A DNA stretch of 64,000 nt from NCBI GenBank assembly GCA_963530515.1, contig CAUSEC010000008.1:85820-149819 (forward strand). The letters are read 5' to 3'. This DNA is from CBFFRJ01 sp963530515. GTDB lineage: Bacteria; Pseudomonadota; Gammaproteobacteria; Enterobacterales; Enterobacteriaceae. Position 1 is the first letter of the stretch. Each line of letters begins with the position of its first letter. The position numbers and the translations under genes are program-made. Of this stretch, positions 8,716-16,373 are shown piece by piece. The notes under the pieces were generated by a model. That model saw only the letters and a list, made by a program, of their open reading frames with translations, had not been told where the DNA came from and did no database searches.

Positions 8716-9669
8716 ATGATCAGCACACTCTTTTACCGCATTTTGCTGGCGATCCCGACCATGTTAGGGGTCGCGGTGATCTGCTTCCTGCTGGTGCAAA
8801 TTGCGCCGGGCGATCCGCTGGTGTCCGTGATGCCGCCGGATGCCTCCGAAGCCATGCGCCAGACGCTTATGCAGGCCTACGGCTTTGATAAACCTCTGCC
8901 GGTGCAGTTTATGCATTGGCTGTGGCGGGCGTTGCACGGGGATCTGGGCATGTCAGTGGCAACAGGGCGGCCGGTGATTGGCGAAGTGATGAGCGCCGTC
9001 ACTTACTCGCTGCGTCTGGCGCTGCTGGCGACAGTGATAGGCTTTGTCCTCGGCAGCTTGTTCGGTTTTGTGGCGGGCTATTTTCGTAACAGCGTGGTTG
9101 ACCGTCTGGCCTCGCTGCTGTCGGTATTTGGCGTCAGCGTGCCGCACTACTGGCTCGGCATGCTGCTGGTGATTGTCTTCAGCGTGAAATTGACGTTATT
9201 GCCCGCAACCGGCGGTGGGCCGATTGGCGAAATCGGCTGGCAGTGGGACTGGGCGCACCTGCAATTCATGCTGCTGCCAGCCGTCACGCTGTCGGTTATC
9301 CCCACCGGCATTATCGCCCGTACTGTGCGTTCGCAGGTGGCCGATATTCTGAGCCAGGAGTTTATTGTCGGCCTGCGCGCCCGTGGCCTGAATGAGTCGC
9401 GCATCTTCTGGCATGTGGTGAAAAACGCCGCGCCGACCGCGCTGGCGGTGATGGGATTGCAGGTCGGCTACCTGATGGGCGGCTCCATTCTGGTGGAGAC
9501 GGTCTTCTCGTGGCCGGGAACCGGGCTGCTGCTCAATACCGCCATTTTTCAGCGCGATCTGCCGTTGTTACAGGGCACGATTTGGGTACTGGCGCTGTTT
9601 TTTGTGCTGCTCAATCTGCTGGTGGATGTGCTGCAAACCTCTCTCGATCCGCGCATTAAGAGGAGCTAA
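8716..9669 (+). CDS. ABC transporter permease, DppB/OppB type
   Basis: A 317-residue inner-membrane permease with six hydrophobic segments. The N-terminal leader FYRILLAIPTMLGVAVICFLLVQIAPGDPL is typical of DppB proteins, and the EAA loop (RARGLNESRIFWHVVKNAAP) contacts the ATPase. AGGAGAGG precedes the ATG by a few bases; it starts 15 bases after the binding-protein gene and pairs with the DppC-type permease next to it. Confidence 0.93.
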   Translation: MISTLFYRILLAIPTMLGVAVICFLLVQIAPGDPLVSVMPPDASEAMRQTLMQAYGFDKPLPVQFMHWLWRALHGDLGMSVATGRPVIGEVMSAVTYSLRLALLATVIGFVLGSLFGFVAGYFRNSVVDRLASLLSVFGVSVPHYWLGMLLVIVFSVKLTLLPATGGGPIGEIGWQWDWAHLQFMLLPAVTLSVIPTGIIARTVRSQVADILSQEFIVGLRARGLNESRIFWHVVKNAAPTALAVMGLQVGYLMGGSILVETVFSWPGTGLLLNTAIFQRDLPLLQGTIWVLALFFVLLNLLVDVLQTSLDPRIKRS

Positions 9670-9671
9670 CG

Positions 9672-10565
9672 ATGGTGGATACCGTAACGCCAAAAATTAC
9701 CGTTGCAGCACCCGTTGCGGTGGCTTCGCAGGGCTACTGGCGCGGCGTGGGGGCGCGACTGATACGTGACCCCGGCGGCGTCGTGGTGGGCGTGATTATT
9801 TTACTGCTGCTGATACTGGCGCTGTTTGGCCCGTGGCTGATTGTGAAAGACCCTTACCAGACCTCCATGTTTATGCGCCTGAAACCGATTGGCACCGATG
9901 GCTTCCCGCTGGGTTCCGATGAACTGGGGCGCGACATGCTCTCGCGCTTGATTCTGGGCACGCGACTGTCGCTGTTTATGGGCATCGTGCCAGTGGTGTT
10001 TGCGTTCTTTATTGGCGGTGCGATTGGCATTATCGCGGGCTACATGGGCGGCAAAACCAACACCCTGATTATGCGCACCATCGATATTTTCTATGCCTTT
10101 CCTTCGGTACTGCTGGCGATTGCGCTCTCAGGCGCCATGGGTGCAGGTATTGGTAATGCGCTGCTCTCGCTGACGCTGGTTTTTGTACCGCAGGTGGCAC
10201 GCATTGCCGAAAGCGTGACCGCGCAGGTGCGCCATATGGATTACATCGACGCCGCCCGCGCCACCGGGGCCAGCGCCTTCACCATTATCCGCGTGCAGGT
10301 ACTGGGCAATGTGCTGGGGCCGATTTTCGTCTTTTCTACCGGGCTGATTTCGGTGTGCATGATCCTCGCCTCTGGCCTGTCGTTTCTGGGGCTGGGGGTC
10401 CGCCCGCCCGAACCGGAATGGGGACTGATGCTCAATACCTTACGTACCGCAATCTATACCCAGCCGTGGGTGGCGGCGCTGCCGGGGATGATGATTTTTA
10501 TCACCTCAATCTCATTCAACGTTCTGGCGGATCGTCTGCGCGCCGCCATGGCGATTAAGGAGTAA
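9672..10565 (+). CDS. ABC transporter permease, DppC/OppC type
   Basis: A 297-residue permease starting two bases after the DppB-type gene, with AGGAG just upstream. Features: single N-terminal helix before the periplasmic segment, LGSDELGRDMLSRLILGTRLSL (the DppC signature), five further helices and an EAA loop DAARATGASAFTIIRVQVLGN. It forms the heterodimeric channel with its neighbour. Confidence 0.93.
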   Translation: MVDTVTPKITVAAPVAVASQGYWRGVGARLIRDPGGVVVGVIILLLLILALFGPWLIVKDPYQTSMFMRLKPIGTDGFPLGSDELGRDMLSRLILGTRLSLFMGIVPVVFAFFIGGAIGIIAGYMGGKTNTLIMRTIDIFYAFPSVLLAIALSGAMGAGIGNALLSLTLVFVPQVARIAESVTAQVRHMDYIDAARATGASAFTIIRVQVLGNVLGPIFVFSTGLISVCMILASGLSFLGLGVRPPEPEWGLMLNTLRTAIYTQPWVAALPGMMIFITSISFNVLADRLRAAMAIKE

Positions 10566-10569
10566 CCGC

Positions 10570-11613
10570 ATGCAACCTTTTATCAATGTCGATATTGGCG
10601 GCCCGGCGCAGCCTCTGCTGCGGGTGAACAATCTGGTGAAGCATTTTCATCTCGGGGCGCGTAAAGGCCGCGAAGTGGTCCAGGCGGTGGATAACGTCAG
10701 CTTCGAAGTGCACAAAGGGGAAACCCTCGGCGTGGTGGGCGAATCCGGCTGCGGGAAATCCACCACCGCGCGCGTGTTGATGCAATTACTGGCGCAGGAC
10801 AGCGGTGAACTGGTGTTTGACGGTGAAACCGTGGGTTCCTCGCGTCTGCCGATGAAAGCCTATCGCCGCCAGGTGCAGATGGTGTTTCAGGATAGCTACG
10901 CCTCGTTAAATCCCCGTTTGACCATGGAAGAGAGCATTGCGTTTGGTCAGCAGGTACACGGCATCAGCCGCAAAGAAGCCAATGAGTACGCCCGTTATCT
11001 GCTGGCGCACGTCGGGCTGGAACCGGCGCGTTTTGCCCATCGCTACCCGCATGCGTTGTCCGGCGGTCAGCGTCAGCGCGTTAACATCGCCCGTGCGCTG
11101 GCGATGAAACCGCGTATGGTCATTCTCGACGAAGCCGTTTCCGCGCTCGACAAATCGGTCGAAGCCCAGGTGCTGCAACTGTTGCAGGAACTGAAACGCA
11201 CGCTGGATCTCACCTACGTGTTTATCAGCCACGATCTGCATGTGGTGCGCTGGCTCTCAGATCGCATTCTGGTGATGTACCTCGGCGAGGTGGTGGAAAT
11301 AGGCCCTTCAGAGGCGCTGTTTACCGCTTCTGCTCACCCTTACACCCGCGCGTTGCTCAGTTCCATGCCGTCGATGGACCCGGCAAACCGCACGCGGGTG
11401 TCACCGCTGTCGGGCGATCCGCCCAGCCCCATCTCGCCGCCCGCAGGCTGCCGTTTTCATACCCGCTGCCCGCATGCCAAAGCCGTGTGTTCACAGGTCA
11501 AACCGACGCTGCAACCCGTTGGCGAGGGGCATCAAAGCGCCTGCCTGATGGCGCAACCGGATTCCGTGTACCACCAGGCTGTTGCGGTACAGGAGGTGAG
11601 CCATGTCGCATGA
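10570..11613 (+). CDS. ABC transporter ATPase, DppF/OppF type
   Basis: A 347-residue nucleotide-binding subunit. Walker A is GESGCGKST, the signature is LSGGQRQR, and Walker B is MVILDEAVSALD (the usual Pro after DE is Ala here, a variation seen in this subfamily). The C-terminal oligopeptide domain has HPYTRALLSSMP and GCRFHTRCPHA with its conserved cysteines. It lies before the DppD-type partner, the reverse of the common order, and its 3' end overlaps that partner by 11 bases. Confidence 0.92.
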   Translation: MQPFINVDIGGPAQPLLRVNNLVKHFHLGARKGREVVQAVDNVSFEVHKGETLGVVGESGCGKSTTARVLMQLLAQDSGELVFDGETVGSSRLPMKAYRRQVQMVFQDSYASLNPRLTMEESIAFGQQVHGISRKEANEYARYLLAHVGLEPARFAHRYPHALSGGQRQRVNIARALAMKPRMVILDEAVSALDKSVEAQVLQLLQELKRTLDLTYVFISHDLHVVRWLSDRILVMYLGEVVEIGPSEALFTASAHPYTRALLSSMPSMDPANRTRVSPLSGDPPSPISPPAGCRFHTRCPHAKAVCSQVKPTLQPVGEGHQSACLMAQPDSVYHQAVAVQEVSHVA

Positions 11614-12613
11614 AGCCTATGTTCATATCCGCGATTTGCAGGTGGAGTTTCGTCGCGACGGTCAGACCATCAATGCGGTCAACGGCGTCTCGTTCGACGT
11701 GCGCAAAGGGGAAGTGACGGCCCTGATTGGCGAATCCGGTTCCGGTAAAAGCGTCACCCTGCGCGCACTGATGCGCCTGCATCCGCCGAAAAGCAGTGTC
11801 CTGAGTGGCACCATCAATGTGGGCGGGGAAGCGGTACTGAATATGAATTCGCAGCAGTTGCGGCACTATCGCGGCAAAACCTGCGCGATGATTTTTCAGG
11901 AGCCGTTACTGGCCTTTGACCCGGTGTACACCGTCGGGCAACAGATTATTGAGGGACTGCGCCGTCATGAAGGGCTGTCGCGAAGTGAGGCTAAAGCGCG
12001 CGCGCTGGAAGCACTGCGCCAGGTGCGCATTCCCAGCCCGGAGCGGCGGCTCGAGGCGTACCCCCATGAGATGTCTGGCGGCATGCGTCAGCGCGCGATG
12101 ATAGCGCTGGCCCTCTCCTGCAACCCGCAGCTGTTGCTGGCAGACGAACCCACCACCGCACTTGACGCCACGGTGCAAATTCAGATTTTGATCCTGCTGC
12201 GTGAGCAGCAAAAACTGCGTGACCTGTCGATAATCTTCGTCACACACGATATCGGTGCGGCGGTGGAAATCGCCGATCGCGTGGCGGTGATGTACGCCGG
12301 GCGCATTGTGGAAGAAGCGCCCATTGCGGAGATCCTCTCCCGACCACGCCACCCCTACACCCGCGTGTTGCTCGGCAGCCGCCCGAAAGAGGGGCTGAAA
12401 AAAGGCGATGCGCTGTACTGCATTCCCGGCTCTCCGCCGGATCTCGCCCGCCTGCCGCCGGGCTGCGCCTTTGCCGCACGCTGCCCAAATGCCCAACCCG
12501 CCTGCACTCAGCAGCAACCCGCAACCGAACAGGTCGCCGAACGCCATGTGGTCAGTTGCCACCGCTGGCGCGAGCTGGCCGCCGATATCACACCACAACA
12601 GGCTTTTGCCTGA
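11603..12613 (+). CDS. ABC transporter ATPase, DppD/OppD type
   Basis: A 336-residue second ATPase. Walker A GESGSGKSV, signature MSGGMRQR, Walker B LLLADEPTTALD, and the C-terminal HPYTRVLLGS plus GCAFAARCPNA cysteine region. The ATG overlaps the end of the preceding ATPase, so the pair is translationally coupled. With the two permeases and the binding protein this completes one importer. Confidence 0.92.
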   Translation: MSHEAYVHIRDLQVEFRRDGQTINAVNGVSFDVRKGEVTALIGESGSGKSVTLRALMRLHPPKSSVLSGTINVGGEAVLNMNSQQLRHYRGKTCAMIFQEPLLAFDPVYTVGQQIIEGLRRHEGLSRSEAKARALEALRQVRIPSPERRLEAYPHEMSGGMRQRAMIALALSCNPQLLLADEPTTALDATVQIQILILLREQQKLRDLSIIFVTHDIGAAVEIADRVAVMYAGRIVEEAPIAEILSRPRHPYTRVLLGSRPKEGLKKGDALYCIPGSPPDLARLPPGCAFAARCPNAQPACTQQQPATEQVAERHVVSCHRWRELAADITPQQAFA

Positions 12614-12628
12614 CTCTGAGGAGGTAAA

Positions 12629-13801
12629 ATGCAGGATCTCGCCCGTGCTTTTATGCCTTATCCCTTTGTGCCCGTCCCACATGCGCAAAGCGGCCCGCTC
12701 TCCGGGCTGACCTTTGCGGCAAAAGATCTGTTTGATGTCGCAGGCTACCCGACCGGCGGCGGCAACCCGCATGTGCTGGCGGCCTCTGGCATCAAAACCA
12801 CCACCGCACCTGCGGTGCAGAAGCTGCTCGATGGCGGCGCACGTTTTGTGGGTAAAACCCATACCAGCGAGCTGGCCTACTCGATGAGTGGGCATAACAT
12901 CCATTACGGCACGCCGCGTAACGGCGCTGCACCGCTGCGTATTCCCGGTGGCTCCTCTTCCGGTTCAGCCTCTGCTGTCTCTAACGGTCTTTGCGATATC
13001 GCACTGGGGACCGACACCGGGGGATCTGTCCGCACGCCCGCCAGCTACTGTGGTCTGTTTGGTCTGCGCCCGACCCATGGCCGCATCACGCTGGCGGGCT
13101 GCCAGCCGTTGTGCGACACCATGGACACCTGCGGCTTCTTCGCCCGCACCCCGCAGGCTTTCAGCGCGGCGGCGGCCTGTTTACTGGGTGAAGACATCAG
13201 CCCACCGCGCACGGTCGAACTGGCCTGCCACGACGCCTTGTTTTCCGGGCTCCCGGCACACAGCCAGCAGGCGCTGTTGACAGTACGGGAACAGCTTGCC
13301 CGGCGCTTCGGCAGTGTGGCGCTGCTGGATGCCCCTTTGCCGGAGCGTGAAGCCGTCTACCTCGCGTTTCGCCAGATTCAGGGCTATGAAGCCTGGCAGT
13401 CTCAGGGGGGCAATATTGAGCGTCTTGGTATGCAACTGGGGCCGGATGTGGCCGAGCGCTTTGCCTGGGGCAAGGCCGTGACCGGTGCACAATTCGACGC
13501 AGCCTGCCAGCTACGCGACACCTTCACCGCCTGGTGGCAGTCACTGCTGGGCAACCGCATTTTAATCATGCCCACCGTTCCGGACATTGCTCCACTCCTG
13601 AGTGCCACACCGCAGGAGATTGAGGCCACACGCCGGGTGTCCCATGACCTGTTACTGATTTCCGTGCTGACCCGTCGCCCGCAGGTGAACATTCCGGTCA
13701 CCACGCTTGACGGCGCACCGCTGGGGATTTCACTCCTCGGCCCGTGCGGCAGCGATGCATTACTGGTCTCGATGGCCACCACCTTTATGCAGGGAGAATG
13801 A
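12629..13801 (+). CDS. Amidase-signature family hydrolase
   Basis: A 390-residue amidase. The Ser-cisSer-Lys triad is visible: Lys at about residue 32 (AAKDLFDV), the serine-rich PGGSSSGSASAV near 107-116 and the nucleophile Ser near 133 (GTDTGGSVRTP). The chain is at the short end of the family. Such enzymes hydrolyse amide bonds of small compounds, releasing ammonia. It sits between the transporter and an M20 ureide hydrolase (stop and next start separated by one base), so it probably processes the imported compound. Substrate unknown. Confidence 0.88.
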   Translation: MQDLARAFMPYPFVPVPHAQSGPLSGLTFAAKDLFDVAGYPTGGGNPHVLAASGIKTTTAPAVQKLLDGGARFVGKTHTSELAYSMSGHNIHYGTPRNGAAPLRIPGGSSSGSASAVSNGLCDIALGTDTGGSVRTPASYCGLFGLRPTHGRITLAGCQPLCDTMDTCGFFARTPQAFSAAAACLLGEDISPPRTVELACHDALFSGLPAHSQQALLTVREQLARRFGSVALLDAPLPEREAVYLAFRQIQGYEAWQSQGGNIERLGMQLGPDVAERFAWGKAVTGAQFDAACQLRDTFTAWWQSLLGNRILIMPTVPDIAPLLSATPQEIEATRRVSHDLLLISVLTRRPQVNIPVTTLDGAPLGISLLGPCGSDALLVSMATTFMQGE

Positions 13802-13802
13802 A

Positions 13803-15071
13803 ATGACGAGCGATGTACTGAACGCGTCGGCTACAACGCGCACTGACTTTCGGATTAACGGCGAACGCCTGTGGGATTCACTGATGGAGCTGGCGAAAAT
13901 TGGCGCCACACCGAAAGGCGGTTGCTGTCGTCTGACGCTGACCGATCTTGACCGCCAGGGGCGCGACCTGGTGATTGGCTGGGGCAAAGCGGCCGGGCTG
14001 AGTATCACCATCGATAAAATCGGGAACGTGTTTATGCGCCGGGAAGGACGCAACCCGAACCTGCCGCCGGTAGTGGCGGGCAGCCATATCGATACCCAGC
14101 CGACAGGCGGCAAATTTGACGGCAACTTTGGCGTACTGGCTGCACTGGAAGTGGTGCGTACGCTGAATGATTTGCAGCTTGAAACCGACGCCCCGGTGGA
14201 AGTGGTGTTCTGGACCAATGAAGAGGGGTCGCGCTTCGTGCCCGTGATGATGGGTTCAGGCGTCTTTGCCGGTGTGTTCCCGCTGGAAAAAATCTACGCC
14301 GCCACCGATGCCGAGGGCAAAACGGTATTGCAGGAGCTGGAGAAAATTGGCTACGTCGGGGCACAAACGCCGGGCGATCACCCGATAGGCGCGTACTTTG
14401 AAGCGCACATCGAACAGGGACCGATTCTCGAAGAAGAGGAGAAAGTGATTGGCGTGGTGCAAGGCGTGCTGGGGATCCGTTGGTATGACTGCATCGTAAC
14501 CGGCATGGAGTCGCACGCTGGCCCCACGCCGATGCATATGCGTCAGGATGCGTTGCAGGTGGCGACCCGCATCATGCAGGAAGTGGTGGCGATTGCCGGG
14601 CGCAGCGAGCAGGGACGCGGCACGGTCGGGATGGTGAAAGTGCATCCCAACAGCCGCAATGTGGTACCGGGTGAAGTGACGTTCTCTATCGATATGCGCA
14701 ACATCAGCGATGCCGCCGTCGACGAGATGGATGCCCGGTTACAGGACTTTGTGATGGCGGTAGCCCAGGAAAGCGGTCTTGGCATTAAGCTCAAGCAGGT
14801 CAGCCACTATCCCGCCGCCCCCTTTGATGCCCGCTGCCAGCAGTCGATAGGTCGTGCCGCAGAGCAGCTCGGTTATCCGTCGCGACCGATTGTCTCCGGT
14901 GCCGGCCACGACGCGGTCTATATGAGTTATCTGGCCCCGACCGGGATGATCTTTATTCCCTGTAAGGACGGCATCAGCCACAACGAAATTGAGTACGCGT
15001 CACCCGAGCATGTCGCCGCCGGAGCGAACGTACTGCTTCAGGTCGTGATGGAATACGCCAACGCAGGCTAA
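13803..15071 (+). CDS. M20-family Zn-dependent N-carbamoyl amino acid / allantoate-type amidohydrolase
   Basis: A 422-residue member of the AllC/HyuC/beta-ureidopropionase group. Metal ligands are in GSHIDTQPTGGKFDGNFG (His, Asp), TNEEGSRF (Glu pair) and AHIEQGP; the dimerisation-domain motif GMESHAGPTPM and the C-terminal GAGHDA are present. These enzymes hydrolyse N-carbamoyl amino acids or ureides to ammonia, CO2 and an amino acid. I chose ATG 13803 because GGAGAATGAA precedes it and the amidase stop is one base away; the longer frame from 13707 overlaps the amidase. Last gene of the operon; a terminator follows. Confidence 0.88.
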   Translation: MTSDVLNASATTRTDFRINGERLWDSLMELAKIGATPKGGCCRLTLTDLDRQGRDLVIGWGKAAGLSITIDKIGNVFMRREGRNPNLPPVVAGSHIDTQPTGGKFDGNFGVLAALEVVRTLNDLQLETDAPVEVVFWTNEEGSRFVPVMMGSGVFAGVFPLEKIYAATDAEGKTVLQELEKIGYVGAQTPGDHPIGAYFEAHIEQGPILEEEEKVIGVVQGVLGIRWYDCIVTGMESHAGPTPMHMRQDALQVATRIMQEVVAIAGRSEQGRGTVGMVKVHPNSRNVVPGEVTFSIDMRNISDAAVDEMDARLQDFVMAVAQESGLGIKLKQVSHYPAAPFDARCQQSIGRAAEQLGYPSRPIVSGAGHDAVYMSYLAPTGMIFIPCKDGISHNEIEYASPEHVAAGANVLLQVVMEYANAG

Positions 15072-15089
15072 CACCACGTTTAAATCATC

Positions 15090-15130
15090 AAGTGACATCA
15101 GGCATGACTGTTTCTGATGTCACTTTTATT
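15090..15130 (+). terminator. Terminator of the ABC-amidase-hydrolase operon
   Basis: A perfect 12-bp stem (AAGTGACATCAG at 15090-15101 with CTGATGTCACTT at 15114-15125) is followed by TTTATT. Confidence 0.75.
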
Positions 15131-15218
15131 GGACATGAATGACGGGATTACGACAGCGTTAAGTTTATAAAAAAGCACATAGTGTCACCCAGGGTGAATG
15201 TATAGGTAAAATTTTAAA

Positions 15219-15440
15219 CTAGCTTGCCCACTCAGCAAGAACCACCTCAAGCTTCTTCAGTGCCTGGATATGCTCTTCAAGAGCCAAATGCCAGTCCGGT
15301 TGCCCATTTTTGAAAGACATCAAAAAATCATAATCCCGCTGCGTAAAGTGTTCCTTAATGCTGATTTCAATATCAGTGCATCTACCATCAGGGACCTGCA
15401 ATATGGACGGTACAGCACAATAAATCTCTGCAAGCGAATA
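15219..15440 (-). pseudogene. C-terminal fragment resembling AbiEii/AbiGii-type nucleotidyltransferase toxin
   Basis: An open stretch of about 74 codons ends at 15219; an in-frame stop lies at 15441-15443. The residues FLMSFKNGQPDWHL followed by a helical QALKKLEVVLAEW resemble the tail of DUF1814 (AbiEii-type) proteins, which often read SFxxGxPDW then KLxxVL. No start codon with a ribosome-binding site is apparent and the nucleotidyltransferase core is missing. I read this as a remnant beside a decayed integrase. Homology is by eye and modest. Confidence 0.4.
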
Positions 15441-15548
15441 TCATGAACTGACCCGACCCCGGTAGACAAATTCTGCCCTCACGACGAGACCTGTTCAAAG
15501 GCCTCCGGAGTGACGCCGCCGACTGTCTGTTAAACCCGTGGCGATTCA

Positions 15549-15685
15549 ATCCTTCCATGCCATGTTGCAGACTTCACCTGTACGACACCCGGTCCAGAGA
15601 GTCAGACGAAGCAGGTTTTGATTGTCGGTGAAAAAGCGGATCCCGGCAGCCACTGGAGAAAATCTTTCTGCTCAGCTTCACTCAA
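15549..15685 (-). pseudogene. Frameshifted tyrosine-recombinase (integrase) remnant
   Basis: Translating the minus strand gives LSEAEQKDFLQWLPGSAFSP from about 15685 to 15620. The homology then continues in a second frame from about 15614 to 15549 as LRLTLWTGCRTGEVCNMAW. Together these match the start of the catalytic domain of phage/island tyrosine integrases, with the first catalytic Arg in GCRTGEV. The frame change near 15614 and a stop at the end of the second segment show the gene is dead. The rest of the integrase is missing or unrecognisable. Confidence 0.7.
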
Positions 15686-15699
15686 GACACATGTGCCGC

Positions 15700-16373
15700 G
15701 ATTATTGATAAGCGTTATTCGGGTCTGACGGAAGCTTGATTTTGCGGATAGAGCGAGGTTGGCAAAACTTGCATCAAACCGTCCAAACCGATAACAACAT
15801 CGTAGGCCAATGATAGTTCACGTAGAACATTACCTGCCTGGACTTGTGCTACTAAGGCAGCAATCCCCTTTGATAAGCGTAATCACGTCATTGCATATGA
15901 TTTCAGTTGCGTTACGGCGAGCCACCTTGTCTACTCTCATCCTGCCCTTTCTTATTCCATGCCCCCGAAATGATTCTCCCATCACTCGTTTTACAGTCTT
16001 GAATATACTCAGTCCGGTACAACACAACCGCCCTTGAATAGTCAGTTCAGCTACTTCGGCCTGCTCAGCTTCAATCATACGCTGGAGCTTATCTTGTTTG
16101 AGTTCAGTCGCAGGGCATCTTCCATCCTGCCGGAGGCGCTGTGCTTCCGATTTTGACCTGGGCAAGTTTTCCCGTTTGAGGACTGCTGTAGCAATAGAAG
16201 AAGGATTTAACGGCAGTCGTCCTGCCAGCGACTCGATTGCCGCTGTTTTCCTCCCCCAAAGACTCCGTTATCATGCACCCTGCGCATTCATATGAGTCAG
16301 CGCCGTGAAACTCAATGACAACAACTAATCTCACGCGCTCACGACATTTCAAGAAAATGGATATCACAATCTG
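15700..16373. other. Decayed noncoding stretch between integrase remnant and mutS
   Basis: Short overlapping frames on both strands show no recognisable domain, no plausible ribosome-binding sites and frequent stops. Together with the two remnants before it, I interpret the stretch as the debris of an island. The mutS promoter must lie near its right end, but I could not assign the elements. Confidence 0.5.

Noticed and set aside
11906..12904. 332-codon minus-strand frame across the ATPase and amidase genes
   Set aside because: It spans two convincing overlapping genes on the other strand and has no domain features.
15810..16295. Open frames on both strands of about 65-110 codons before mutS
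   Set aside because: They overlap each other, lack ribosome-binding sites and recognisable domains, and lie beside clear gene debris.
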